Below, one piece after another: positions 18,089 to 27,242 of a stretch of 64,000 bases of DNA (position 1 is the stretch's first letter; the number at the start of each line of letters is the position of its first letter). This DNA is from Bog-473 sp963817735 (GTDB lineage Bacteria; Actinomycetota; Acidimicrobiia; Acidimicrobiales; RAAP-2). The position numbers and the translations under genes are program-made. The notes below the pieces were generated by a model. It was not told the origin of the DNA and did not search any database. It was given only the letters and a program-made list of their open reading frames with translations. Location of the stretch: positions 434,001 to 498,000 of the forward strand of contig CAWFPP010000003.1 of the NCBI GenBank assembly GCA_963817735.1, read 5' to 3'.

Positions 18089-19261
18089 ATGAAGTCGTCG
18101 CGGGAGGGGCCGGACACCGAGTCGCGCGGGGACACCGGGTCGTCCGGGGGGACGGCTGCGTTCAGGGCCGAACTGCGGGACTGGTTGGAGGAGCATCTGA
18201 CCCCCGAGGTGGTGGCGGCGGGAGGCCACCAGATAGAGGGCGAGTCCCTCGAGGTCCTGCGGGCCTGGAACCGCACGCTGGCCGACGGCGGGTGGGCGGC
18301 GCCCTCGTGGCCGGTCGAGCACGGCGGGCGCGGGGCGGGCGTCCCTGAGCAGCTGGCCTACATGGAGGAGACCGACCGGGTCGGCGCGCCGGGGCCGGTC
18401 AACGTGATCGGGGTCTCCAACATCGCCCCGGCCATCATGCACTTCGGCACGCCCGAGCAACAGGCGCGCTTCCTCCAGCCGATGCTGCGCGGCGACGAGA
18501 TCTGGTCCCAGGGGATGTCGGAGCCAGACGCCGGCTCCGACCTGGCCTCGCTGCGCACCACCGCGGTCGAAGACGGCGACGACTTCGTGATCAACGGGCA
18601 AAAGACCTGGAACTCGCTCGGCCACTTCGCCGACTGGTGCCAGCTGTACGTGCGGACGGACCCGACGGCGAAGAAGCATGCGGGGATCACGTGCTTCCTG
18701 GTCGATCTGCGCACACCCGGCATTGAGGCGCGGCCGTTACGGACCATGACGGGCGGGGTCTCCTTCGCCGAGCTCTTCTTCACCGACGCTCGCGTGCCCC
18801 GCTCGGCCATACTCGGGCCGCTGCACGCCGGGTGGTCGGTGGCCATGACGACGCTCAGCTTCGAGCGGGCCGGCGTGGCGCGGCTGCACCTCTCCCTGGC
18901 CCGCCGGCTCGACGAGCTGCTGGCGGACCCCCGGGCCAAGGACGGGCTGGGGGATCCGGTGCTGCGGCAGCGCCTGGCCGGTATCTATGCGGCCATCCGT
19001 TGCATGCGCTTCCTGACGGAGCGCTCGCTGGCCGACCCGGCGGCGGCGGGGTCGGCGGGCTCGCTGGCCAAGCTGTCGTGGGCCTCCTGCGACCAGGAGC
19101 TGGCCAACCTGGCCGTCGACCTCATCGGTCTCGACGCGCTCCGGGCCGGTGACTACTGGGCCGACAACCTGCTCGGCGTGCGGTCGGTCTCCATCGCCGG
19201 CGGGACGACCGAGATCAACAAGAACATCGTCGGGGAGCACGTGTTGGGGTTGCCCCGGTGA
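18089..19261 (+). CDS. Acyl-CoA dehydrogenase (FadE type)
   Basis: 390 residues from ATG 18089. Blocks in order: FRAELRDWLEEHL, PSWPVEHGGRGAG, WSQGMSEPDAGSDLASLRT (FAD/substrate loop), VINGQKTWNSLGHFADWC, and the C-terminal VRSVSIAGGTTEINKNIVGEHVLGLPR. This is the long FadE type common in actinobacterial steroid and branched-acid catabolism, catalysing FAD-dependent alpha,beta-dehydrogenation of an acyl-CoA. The stop overlaps the next start (GTGA), so it is coupled to the acyl-CoA synthetase that would make its substrate. Confidence 0.9.
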   Translation: MKSSREGPDTESRGDTGSSGGTAAFRAELRDWLEEHLTPEVVAAGGHQIEGESLEVLRAWNRTLADGGWAAPSWPVEHGGRGAGVPEQLAYMEETDRVGAPGPVNVIGVSNIAPAIMHFGTPEQQARFLQPMLRGDEIWSQGMSEPDAGSDLASLRTTAVEDGDDFVINGQKTWNSLGHFADWCQLYVRTDPTAKKHAGITCFLVDLRTPGIEARPLRTMTGGVSFAELFFTDARVPRSAILGPLHAGWSVAMTTLSFERAGVARLHLSLARRLDELLADPRAKDGLGDPVLRQRLAGIYAAIRCMRFLTERSLADPAAAGSAGSLAKLSWASCDQELANLAVDLIGLDALRAGDYWADNLLGVRSVSIAGGTTEINKNIVGEHVLGLPR

Positions 19262-20843
19262 CCGCACCGACCCTTTCCCCTCTCCGCGGCTTCTGGGCCG
19301 CCGCGACGGCAGAGCCCGATCGTGTCGCCGTCATCGACCCCGACGGCCGTGAGTGGACGGCCGGCCAGATCCACGCCGAGGCCAATCAGCTGGTGCACTT
19401 CTTGCGGGAGCAGGGACTGCAACCGGGTGATCCGGTGGCGATGCTGCTCCCCAACCGGGCCGAAGTCATCACGGTGCTCATGGCGCTCTTCCAGGTCGGC
19501 TGGAACTTCGTCCCGCTGAACAGCAACCTGACGACGGCCGAGGTGTCGTACATCCTGAAGGACTCCGGAGCCCGGGCGCTGGTGGCCGACGAGCGGTTCA
19601 CCGCCGTCGCGGGCGCAGCGGCCGCGAGGCCGGGGTGCCCGAGCCCGGACGGATCTCCGTGGGCACCGCCGGCGAAGCGGGGGGCATCCCGGGCTTCACC
19701 CCGCTCCATGTTGCAATCGCCGGCCGCCCCGAGGAGCCTCCGGCGGATCGGCTGGCGGGACAGTTCATGCAGTACACCTCGGGCACGACCGGACGTCCCA
19801 AGGCGGTCCAGCGCACGCTCCCCGCGTTCGACCCCGAGACGTGGGTGCAGGTCTTCAGCGGCAACCTCTTGCGCTACGACATTCAGCCCGGCGGGAATGC
19901 GGTGCACCTGGTGACGTCGCCGATGTACCACATGTCCCCGCTCGCCTTCGGCTACTTCTCGGCGCACTTCGAACACCCCGTGGTGCTCATGGAGAAGTGG
20001 GATGCCGAGGAGGCGCTGCGGCTCGTGGCGCGCTACCGCGTCACCGACACCGCCATGGTCCCCACCCAGCTGCACCGGCTCATGCAGTTACCCGAGGACG
20101 TGCGCGCCACCTACGACGTGTCATCGCTGCGCCAGGTGATCCACGCCGCGGCGCCGTGCCCGGTCACCCTGAAGCGGAGTCTGTTCGACTGGCTCGGCCC
20201 GGTGATCTACGAGTTCTACGGCGCCACCGAGGGCGGCGGCACCCTCGCCAAGCCACAGGACTGGCTCGACCACCCGGGAACGGTCGGTCGCCCGTGGCAG
20301 GGCGCCGACGTCAAGGTCCTCGACGACGAGGGCAACGAGGTCCCCGCGGGCACGGTCGGCACCGTCTACATGCTGCTCGTGGGCGGCGACTTCCGCTACA
20401 AGGGCGACGACGAGAAGACCGACGCCAACCGGCAGGGCGACTACTTCACGGTCGGGGACATGGGCGAGCTCGACGAGGACGGGTACCTGTACCTGCGCGA
20501 CCGCAAGATCGACATGATCATTTCGGGGGGAGTCAACGTCTACCCGGCCGAGGTCGAGGCGGCGCTGCTCGCGCACCCCGCCGTCGGCGACGTCGCCGTC
20601 TTCGGCATCCCGGACGAGGACTGGGGCGAGCAGGTCAAGGCCGTGGTCGAGCCGGCCCCCGGCTACGAGGCCGCCACCGACCTCGCCGATGAGCTGCTGG
20701 CCCATTGCGCGACCCAGTTGGCCAAGTACAAGTGCCCGAGGAGCATCGACTTCACGGACGCCATGCCGCGAGATCCCAACGGGAAGCTGTACAAGCGGCG
20801 CCTGCGGGACCCCTACTGGGAAGGCATCCCTTCAGAGATCTGA
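19258..20843 (+). CDS. Acyl-CoA synthetase / AMP-dependent ligase (frameshift)
   Basis: GTG 19258 overlaps the preceding stop. The ANL-fold motifs are all present: QYTSGTTGRPKAVQR (P-loop), YEFYGATEGGG, YFTVGDMGELDEDGYLYLRDRKIDMIISGGVNVYP (hinge region), and a C-terminal PNGKLYKRRLRD with the catalytic Lys. One slip near 19615-19630 splits residues 1-120 from the rest. Correcting it gives AGVPEPGRISVGT. It would activate a carboxylic acid with ATP and CoA in the cytosol. Translational coupling to the FadE gene suggests both act on the same acid. Confidence 0.85.
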
Positions 20844-20854
20844 GGCCTGTCGGC

Positions 20855-21415
20855 TCAGCCCTCGCCCGTCCGTTCCGCCGCACCAGCCCAGTGCGCGCGC
20901 AGGTCGGCCAACCAGCCGGGGAACTCGAGCGGAGGATCGGGCAACGACTCCGCGCCCTGCGCCGCCAGGGCCGCCTGGTAGGCCTCGGGCTCGTCGCCCC
21001 AGCTGCGCGGGTCGCCCATCATGACCTCGAACATGACCGCGCCCTCGGGGCCGGCGACCACGGGGCCGAAGGCGGCGCCGAGCGGCAGCTCGATGTGAGT
21101 CCCCGCGGGGCAGGGGCGATCACCGAAGCTGACCTCCCCCTCCAAGACGAAGACGACGTGCGGCGAGAAGTGCCCGTGCCGGCGCACCACCATGCCCGGG
21201 TCGTAGCGGGCGTAGATGGTCAGGTACTGAGGATCGGGCGAGAAGGCCAGCCACTTCTCCCACACCTGGGCGACGGAGCCGTCGGCGTTTCGCTGGGCCT
21301 TGATCGCCTGCCAGGGCACCTCGGGGTCGTCGAGGTGCCGGAAGGTGGGCTGGAGGCCCTCGACCCGGGGCGAGGGCGGCGGCGTCGGAGGCGGGGTAGG
21401 GGTGGGCTCGGCCAC
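20855..21415 (-). CDS. Cupin-fold protein
   Basis: About 186 residues from GTG 21415; a longer in-frame start at 21472 exists but adds a stretch without family support. After a Pro/Thr-rich N-terminus the cupin core shows YDPGMVVRRHGHFSPHVVFVLEGEVSFGD (motif 1 with HxH and Glu) followed by a second strand set with AVMFEVMMGD. It is a single-domain metal-binding cupin of unknown reaction; such proteins beside CoA-catabolic genes are often small-molecule binding proteins or dioxygenases. It converges on the acyl-CoA synthetase with an 11-base gap. Confidence 0.7.
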   Translation of the reverse strand: MAEPTPTPPPTPPPSPRVEGLQPTFRHLDDPEVPWQAIKAQRNADGSVAQVWEKWLAFSPDPQYLTIYARYDPGMVVRRHGHFSPHVVFVLEGEVSFGDRPCPAGTHIELPLGAAFGPVVAGPEGAVMFEVMMGDPRSWGDEPEAYQAALAAQGAESLPDPPLEFPGWLADLRAHWAGAAERTGEG

Positions 21416-21578
21416 GGTCAGCGAGACTACGCCGGACAAAGTCCTGGGAGTGCAGCGTCGCCAGCCGCACACGCTTGGCCCCGTTGGTCGCCTCGATCGA
21501 CGATCTGCTCATCCTCCTCCAGCGCGGCGGGGGCTCTGCGGTGTCCTGAAAGCGCGTGCGGACGACTGGTCCAACGCC

Positions 21579-22280
21579 TCACGGACCGATCTCAATGCCG
21601 AGGTACCGCTCGAACACCTCTTCCCCTTGGAGTTGGGCCGCCGCACCCGAGTAGACGACCTGGCCGCGATTCATGATGTACGCGGTGTCGGCGAGCTCGA
21701 GCGCCCGGGTCACGTACTGCTCGACGAGTAGCAGCGCCGTGCCCCCGGCGACGATCTGCCTGAGCGTCTCGAACACCTGGTCCACCAGGAGCGGGGACAG
21801 CCCGAGTGAAGCCTCGTCCACCACGACGATCTTCGGACTTGTGAGGTAGGTCCGCACCAGTGAGAGCATCTGCTGCTCGCCGCCGCTGAGACTGCCCGCC
21901 TGTTGCCCGAGGCGCGCCGCGAGCACCGGGAATTGATCCCCCGCCTTGGCCACGCTTTCCCTCTCTCGGCCCTTCGGCGAGTTCAAGACGATGTTCTCCC
22001 TGACGGTGAGCGAGGGGAAGATGCCGTGCCCTTCGGGCAGGTGGCAGAGGCCTCGTCGGGCCATGGCATAGGGCTTGCGACCCGTCACGTCCTCTCCGTC
22101 GAGGCGAACCCTGCCGCTGATCGGCGTGATGAGGCCGGAGGCGGCGCGGAGGGTCGTCGTCTTTCCGGCGCCGTTGGGACCGAGGAGCGCCACGACACCC
22201 GAGTCGGGGACCGAGAGGGAAACATCGCGCAGGACCACCGTCTCGCCGTAGCCGGCTGTGATCCCCTCGAGCTCAAGCAT
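21579..22280 (-). CDS. livF: Branched-chain amino-acid-type ABC transporter ATPase LivF
   Basis: 233 residues from ATG 22280. Walker A LLGPNGAGKTTTL, the LivF-typical CHLPEGHGIFPSLTVRENI, signature SLSGGEQQMLSLVR, Walker B KIVVVDEASLGLSPLLVDQ, switch LLVEQYV, and ending VFERYLGIEIG. The start overlaps the end of the upstream fusion gene by 8 bases, so both are in one transcript. It pairs with the LivG domain of that fusion to power import at the cytoplasmic face. Confidence 0.92.
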   Translation of the reverse strand: MLELEGITAGYGETVVLRDVSLSVPDSGVVALLGPNGAGKTTTLRAASGLITPISGRVRLDGEDVTGRKPYAMARRGLCHLPEGHGIFPSLTVRENIVLNSPKGRERESVAKAGDQFPVLAARLGQQAGSLSGGEQQMLSLVRTYLTSPKIVVVDEASLGLSPLLVDQVFETLRQIVAGGTALLLVEQYVTRALELADTAYIMNRGQVVYSGAAAQLQGEEVFERYLGIEIGP

Positions 22281-25119
22281 CGAACGCTCCCGCGGGAGGG
22301 ACCACGCCGGGAGGGGGCGCACCCGCGGCGGCGTCTGCCATGCCGCCCTCTGAACCGAGGTAGGCGCTCCGCACGACCGGGCTGGCCAGCATCTCGGCCG
22401 CGGTGCCCTCGAAGACCATCTGTCCGAAGTCGAGCACGTAGATGTTCTGGCAGACCTGACGCACCAGCGCCATGTCGTGTTCGACCAGGAGGATGCCGAC
22501 GCCACGTTCCGCGACTGCGGACAACAGGATCTCTCCGAAGCGCCTCGTCTCGCCGGCGTCGAGCCCCGAGGATGGTTCGTCGAGGAGCAGAAGGTCGAAC
22601 GGCCCCGCGAGCACGCGCGCCAGCTCGACCATCCGGCGCTGACCGGTCGGGAGGAGTCCGGCCTGGAGGTCCGCCAGCGGTCCGATGCCGGTGAGCTCCA
22701 TCGCCTCATTGACGGCTCTGCGCACCGTGGCGCGCTGCGCGGTGCTGCTCACCAGTTGGCGGGCGGGGTTTGCTCCGGCAAGCGAGGCCTCCCGGCCGAG
22801 GGCAACGTTCTCACGCACCGTGAGCGAGGAGAACAGCTCGACCCGCTGAAAGGACCGGCCGAGGCCGATGCGGGACCGCCCCGCTGGACCGAGTGACGTG
22901 ACGTTGCGTCCGTGCAGCACGATCTCACCGTCGCTGGGCCGGACCAATCCCGAGCATGCGTTGAACGTTGTCGTCTTCCCCGCTCCGTTGGGTCCGACGA
23001 GGCCCGTGATCAACCCCATCGGCGCCGCGAGGCTCACCCCCTGCACGGCAGCCACGCCCCCGAAGCGGACGGAGAGCCCTCGGACTTGGAGCCCGATTGT
23101 CTCTCCCCGGGGCTCGACCGCCACCGCCTCGCCCGCGGCGGTGGCAGCCACAGCGGCCATCCGGCCGTCCCGGCGGGCGGCGTCCTCTTCGGTCGCGGCG
23201 GCGTCCGACACGACGCGTCGAACCTGCTCCGTGGTGACCATCTCTTCCGGCCGGCGGCCGCCCAGACGGTCGAGAAACTGACGCACGCGGAGAGGCACAG
23301 TCGCCGTCCTGCTCTGGAAGACGGCATACACCGCGGCCATCACACCGAAGAAGATTTGGAGGTACGTGGTGACGTTGTTGGAGGTGAAGTAACCGGGAAT
23401 GACGGACACGCCGAGCGCGGCGAGCAACGCGTACCACGGCTCCCCGCCGATGGCGATGACGACCAGTGCGACGTACACCAGCGAGAGGAACGGGTCGTAA
23501 GTGGACCCGACCGCGTAGTGGAACTCAATCGCGATCAGGGCGCCGGCGAGACTGGCGAACCCGGCTGAGAGGCAGAAGACGAGGACCTTGATCACATTGG
23601 TCGTGGCTCCTTGCGTCTCGAGCGCAAGCGGCGAGTCCGCCAGCGCGCCCAGGAGGCGACCCATGCGGCTGCGCTGGATCACCATGATGACCGCGGTGCT
23701 GAGCACCGTCGCGATCAACAGCACGTAGTAGAACCCCCTGTCCGATGCGAGCGAGAGGCCGAAGATGCTGACGTCCGGTCGTGGCGCCGGTATTCCCGAT
23801 GTGGTCAGTCCGAACATGAGGTTCGTCGAATAGAACAGATACTGGAGCAGAATTCCGAAGCCCAGCGTCGCCAGAGCCAGGAAGAGACCCGACAGCCTGA
23901 TGGCCGGGATCGCCACGATCGCTCCCACGGGCAGTGCGACGAGCATCGCCAGCAGCAGCGCCAGGAGCCAGGGGAGGTGGAAGCTGTCGGTGAAGTGCGC
24001 AAAGGACGCCGCACCGACCGCAGCGAACGCGAGATGGCACAGCGAGATCTGGCCCGACACACGCACGAGGAGTCCCAGCGACAGCAACAGGATGGCGTCG
24101 GCGAGGAAGCTGGCCCAGATGGCCAGATGGTCCCCCACCAGGTTCGGGATCAGGCCCAGGACGACCAGCCCGATCGCGAAGGTCACGCCCCGAACCCGCC
24201 ACGGCGCGTACCAGGACTTCCTGACCGGGAGCGTGGTCACCACCCGGCGCTCGGCCAGCTTCGCCTTGGGAGTGACGCACAGTGCCCCGAAGAGCACGAT
24301 GAAGGGGATCGCGGGCGGCAGGCCGCTGAGCCAGGTGATCGAGCCCGAGTACTTCGTGGCCAGGGACCCGGCGATGCCGACGAGCAGGCCCCCGACGAAT
24401 GTGAGCGGCAGGCTCGAGAACGCGCCGATAGCCGCGGCCCCGAACGCATAGACGACGAGGGTCGAGATGATGACCGCGTTCAGGCTGAGACCGGGCGCCA
24501 GAAGAAGACCGGCCATGGAGCAGAAGGTCATGGAGATGATCCAGGCCCAGCGCCGCACTCGTATGGGGTTCTCGCCCGTCATCGACAGGAGGTCGGGGTT
24601 GTCGACGACCCCGCGCATGGCGTAGCCCAAGCGCACGGACCGGAAGAACCAGTACAGGACCGCGGTTGCGATGAGCGAGATGATCGTGACGGTGATCTGG
24701 TCCCATCCGACGTTCACGCCCAGAATCGGGATGGTCGACGTGGGCAGGAACGGTGGAAAGTTCACCTCGTTGTTCCCGTACCAGAGCTCGCCGACGCCGA
24801 GGACGAGAAGAAGGAGGCCGACGGTGGCGACCACTTTCAGGGTGGCTCCCGCCCGTTCGAGTGCCCGACCGAGCAACTCCATGAGCAGCCCCTCGGCCGG
24901 GCCGATGACCAGGATGCACACGGCGGCAGCCAGGCCCCACGGCCATCCATGTTCGTCGTGCAGCCAGTAGAAGACGAAGACGGTCAGCGCGGCAATGGCG
25001 CCGTAAGCCAGGTTGAAGATGCCCGACGTCTTGTAGGCGAGCACGAGACCGACGCCGGCGAGGCCGTAGACCGCACCGGTCGCGAGGCCGATGACGATGA
25101 ACGGCAAGAAGTCCTGCAT
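22273..25119 (-). CDS. Fused LivH-LivM-LivG branched-chain-type ABC importer (permease-permease-ATPase)
   Basis: One uninterrupted 948-codon frame from ATG 25119. Residues about 1-285 are a LivH permease (VYGLAGVGLVLAYKTSGIFNLAYG). Residues 310-620 are a LivM permease (LGLLVRVSGQISLCHLAFAAVGA, AIRLSGLFLALATLGFGILL). After a charged linker (about 635-690), residues 695-935 are a LivG ATPase (VGPNGAGKTTTFNACSG, FQRVELFSSLTVRENV, LPTGQRRMVELARVLA, LLLLDEPSSGLDAGE). These are normally three proteins. The following gene is LivF, and the binding protein is divergent at 25340. The substrate is likely an amino acid, amide or hydrophobic carboxylate. Confidence 0.92.
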   Translation of the reverse strand: MQDFLPFIVIGLATGAVYGLAGVGLVLAYKTSGIFNLAYGAIAALTVFVFYWLHDEHGWPWGLAAAVCILVIGPAEGLLMELLGRALERAGATLKVVATVGLLLLVLGVGELWYGNNEVNFPPFLPTSTIPILGVNVGWDQITVTIISLIATAVLYWFFRSVRLGYAMRGVVDNPDLLSMTGENPIRVRRWAWIISMTFCSMAGLLLAPGLSLNAVIISTLVVYAFGAAAIGAFSSLPLTFVGGLLVGIAGSLATKYSGSITWLSGLPPAIPFIVLFGALCVTPKAKLAERRVVTTLPVRKSWYAPWRVRGVTFAIGLVVLGLIPNLVGDHLAIWASFLADAILLLSLGLLVRVSGQISLCHLAFAAVGAASFAHFTDSFHLPWLLALLLAMLVALPVGAIVAIPAIRLSGLFLALATLGFGILLQYLFYSTNLMFGLTTSGIPAPRPDVSIFGLSLASDRGFYYVLLIATVLSTAVIMVIQRSRMGRLLGALADSPLALETQGATTNVIKVLVFCLSAGFASLAGALIAIEFHYAVGSTYDPFLSLVYVALVVIAIGGEPWYALLAALGVSVIPGYFTSNNVTTYLQIFFGVMAAVYAVFQSRTATVPLRVRQFLDRLGGRRPEEMVTTEQVRRVVSDAAATEEDAARRDGRMAAVAATAAGEAVAVEPRGETIGLQVRGLSVRFGGVAAVQGVSLAAPMGLITGLVGPNGAGKTTTFNACSGLVRPSDGEIVLHGRNVTSLGPAGRSRIGLGRSFQRVELFSSLTVRENVALGREASLAGANPARQLVSSTAQRATVRRAVNEAMELTGIGPLADLQAGLLPTGQRRMVELARVLAGPFDLLLLDEPSSGLDAGETRRFGEILLSAVAERGVGILLVEHDMALVRQVCQNIYVLDFGQMVFEGTAAEMLASPVVRSAYLGSEGGMADAAAGAPPPGVVPPAGAFDA

Positions 25120-25213
25120 CGCTCAGCTCACCTCCCTCGCTGATCCCCCGGCCCGCGCCCCATGGCCACGCTCACGTCCCTCCGCGACGAGATTGCTGTG
25201 CCAAGACAGGACA

Positions 25214-25231
25214 CTAAGGGGTCGGTATAGT
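25214..25231 (+). promoter_or_regulatory. Candidate promoter of the Liv-type binding-protein gene with an operator-like sequence
   Basis: TATAGT at 25226-25231 is a good -10 hexamer in the 220-base divergent spacer. It overlaps CTAAGGGGTCGGTATA (25214-25229), which agrees at 13 of 16 positions with the operator-like sequence found at 59.8 and 62.7 kb in this window. The -35 is not clear. The overlap suggests repression, but the similarity may be chance. Confidence 0.4.
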
Positions 25232-25339
25232 CCGTGAAAGTGATGGGTGCGTCCCTGCTCGGGTCACCGAGCGGGAGGTAATGGGGCGACGGTGTGCATG
25301 CGCCGTCTGTATGGCTCCGGGGGGCCAAAGGGGGTGCAC

Positions 25340-26581
25340 GTGTTCGTACGCGTGAAGAAGGTGGCAGCGACCTTTGCGATGGGTTCGCTCGCCACGGCGG
25401 GTGCGGTCAGCGTCGCCGTGGCGCCCGCCTCGCCGGCGGGTGCCGTCAGCTCCTCGGGCACGGTGACGATCGCCGATCTGTGCAGCTGCACCGGGCCGGA
25501 GGCCTCCTCGATCAGCCAGACCTCCGACACCATGCAGGCCTGGGCTTCGTGGGTCAACAGCCACGGTGGCCTGGCGGGGCACCAGGTGAACCTGGTCATC
25601 CTCGACGACGGCTACAGCGCTGCCAAAGCGCTGACGAACGCCGAGACGGCCATCAACCAGGATCACGCTGTCGCAATCTTCGACAACAGCGACGAGGATC
25701 CGTCGTTCGCCTCCACCGTGAAGTCGGCCGACGTGCCGGTGCTCGGCGGCCAGGAGACCGATTCGGGTTACCAGAACTCCGACTTCTTTCCCGCGGGCGC
25801 CACCTTCAACTACACCAACTCGGTCGGCGCCATCGTGGCCAAGGCCGCTGGCGTCAAGAAGATGGCCGCGGTGTACTGCGTGGAAGTCGCCATCTGCGCC
25901 GAATCGGTCCACCAGGGACAGAAGGTGGCGGCGCACTACGGCATCACGTACACGTACACGTCGAGCATCGGGTTCGCCGCGCCGAACTACACGGCCCAGT
26001 GCCTGGCGGCCAAGCAATCCGGTGCCACCGCAATGACGGTGGGCGACGCTTCCTCCGTGGTCGAGCACGTGGTCACGGACTGCGCCGCACAGGGGTACAC
26101 GCCACGCCAGCTCTCGAGCGACGGCACGGTGGCGGCGGCCTGGCTCACGATTCCGGCCTTCAACGGGAACATCGACACCCAGTCCGACAACCTGTGGTTC
26201 CTCCACAACTCAGCGACGTCGACGATGTATCAGGCGCTGGACAAGTACGCGCCGGGGGTTCCCAGCGGGCCCAACTTCGGCGAGATCGTGCTGCAGTCCT
26301 GGTCGGACGGCGTTCTCCTGCAGGCCGCCGTGAAGGCCGCCGGCGCAACGAGCGCCGCGCCACTGACCTCGGCTGACATACTCAAGGGCCTCTACGGGCT
26401 CCCCACGGGCGAGACGCTCGGCGGATTGTCGCCGGCCCTGCACTTCGTCAAGGGCGAGCCTGCCAACAACAGCTGTTTCTTCGAAATGGGCATAAAGAAC
26501 GGCAAGTTCGTCGCCCTCCACGGCGGGACGACGACCTGCGCTCCGCTCGTGAAGGCGGGAACGCTGCCGACCAACCACTGA
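25340..26581 (+). CDS. Liv-type ABC transporter substrate-binding protein
   Basis: Start chosen at GTG 25340, with an AAAGGGGG ribosome site just upstream; GTG 25334 and further upstream starts remain possible. A signal peptide (VRVKKVAATFAMGS, then a hydrophobic stretch, then PAGAVSS) precedes a Peripla_BP_6 receptor with two lobes: IADLCSCTGPEASS, MQAWASWVNSHGGLAGHQVNLVILDD, and FASTVKSADVPVLGGQETD. About 414 residues. It is divergent from the fused LivHMG-LivF transporter genes, so it is almost certainly that system's receptor. Several Cys (CSC, CVEVAICAES, NNSCFFEM) may form disulfides outside the cell. Confidence 0.88.
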   Translation: MFVRVKKVAATFAMGSLATAGAVSVAVAPASPAGAVSSSGTVTIADLCSCTGPEASSISQTSDTMQAWASWVNSHGGLAGHQVNLVILDDGYSAAKALTNAETAINQDHAVAIFDNSDEDPSFASTVKSADVPVLGGQETDSGYQNSDFFPAGATFNYTNSVGAIVAKAAGVKKMAAVYCVEVAICAESVHQGQKVAAHYGITYTYTSSIGFAAPNYTAQCLAAKQSGATAMTVGDASSVVEHVVTDCAAQGYTPRQLSSDGTVAAAWLTIPAFNGNIDTQSDNLWFLHNSATSTMYQALDKYAPGVPSGPNFGEIVLQSWSDGVLLQAAVKAAGATSAAPLTSADILKGLYGLPTGETLGGLSPALHFVKGEPANNSCFFEMGIKNGKFVALHGGTTTCAPLVKAGTLPTNH

Positions 26582-26591
26582 GCCACACCGA

Positions 26592-26605
26592 GCGGCGGGA
26601 GCCGC
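26592..26605 (+). terminator. Short stem-loop after the binding-protein gene
   Basis: GCGGC-GGGA-GCCGC forms a 5-bp GC stem with a tetraloop, 11 bases after the TGA at 26579-26581. There is no T-run, so if it terminates it is of the U-less kind seen in GC-rich bacteria. Weak evidence. Confidence 0.3.
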
Positions 26606-26759
26606 CGACTCGCGTCGCTCTTCGTCGCCGATCCTGGCCATATCCTCCTCGGGTGTCACGCCGAGGCGTGTGCCAAACTCCACCCCCTACGCCGCCGGGA
26701 CTCGCCTCCCGGTGCTGTGGTCACGCACGAACCAGATGAGTCACGAACGCGAGGAGCGC

Positions 26760-27242
26760 ATGGCCCGAGTTCCCATCGAAGAAGGGTTCTTCCGGATTCC
26801 CGACGACCCGGCGGAGCAGCCACGTCTCCTCGGCAGCCGCTGCCCGGCCTGCGGCGAGGTCTTCTTCCCGCGCCGCCTGGTCTGCGCCAAGTGCCTGCAC
26901 GAGGGAACCGAGGACGTCGAGCTGTCCACTCGAGGGACCATCCATACCTGGACCTACTGCCACGTGCCGATGTTCGGCAAGAAGGATGCGGACGTGGCCG
27001 GCTACGGCGTGGCCCAGGTGGACCTGCCCGAGGGACCGCGGGTTCAGTCGATCCTCTCGGGTGGCCACGACGACTTCGCCATCGGCATGGAGGTCGAGAT
27101 CGACCTCGAGACGCTGCGCCAGGACAAGGACGGCAACGACGTCGTGATCTACCGCTTCCGCCCCGCCACTGCCACCCCCGCCGCCGCCACCAACACCAGA
27201 GCCACCAACACCGGAGCCACCAACACCGGAGCCACGGCATGA
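26760..27242 (+). CDS. DUF35/OB-fold acyl-CoA-binding protein with zinc ribbon
   Basis: ATG 26760 follows GAGGAG closely; ATG 26736 is an alternative. The zinc ribbon is SRCPACGEVFFPRRLVCAKC (CxxC-x13-CxxC), followed by an OB-fold with TIHTWTYCHVPMF and GYGVAQVDLPEGPRV. The C-terminus ends in an ATNTG repeat encoded by a 15-bp tandem duplication. DUF35 proteins pair with thiolase-like proteins and deliver the acyl-CoA substrate; the known case is ChsH2-DUF35 with the Ltp2 aldolase in steroid side-chain loss. Its stop overlaps the thiolase start (ATGA), matching that partnership. Confidence 0.85.
   Translation: MARVPIEEGFFRIPDDPAEQPRLLGSRCPACGEVFFPRRLVCAKCLHEGTEDVELSTRGTIHTWTYCHVPMFGKKDADVAGYGVAQVDLPEGPRVQSILSGGHDDFAIGMEVEIDLETLRQDKDGNDVVIYRFRPATATPAAATNTRATNTGATNTGATA
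27186..27235. repeat. 15-bp in-frame tandem repeat at the 3' end of a DUF35 gene
   Basis: Unit GCCACCAACACCGGA in three copies (27186-27230, the first with one substitution) plus a 5-base partial copy. It encodes Ala-Thr-Asn-Thr-Gly repeats and extends the C-terminus beyond the OB-fold without disturbing the frame. Confidence 0.95.

Noticed and set aside
23611..25143. 510-codon plus-strand frame
   Set aside because: Antisense to the intact LivH-LivM-LivG fusion; composition (Arg, Gln, Asp, His) is that of a shadow frame.
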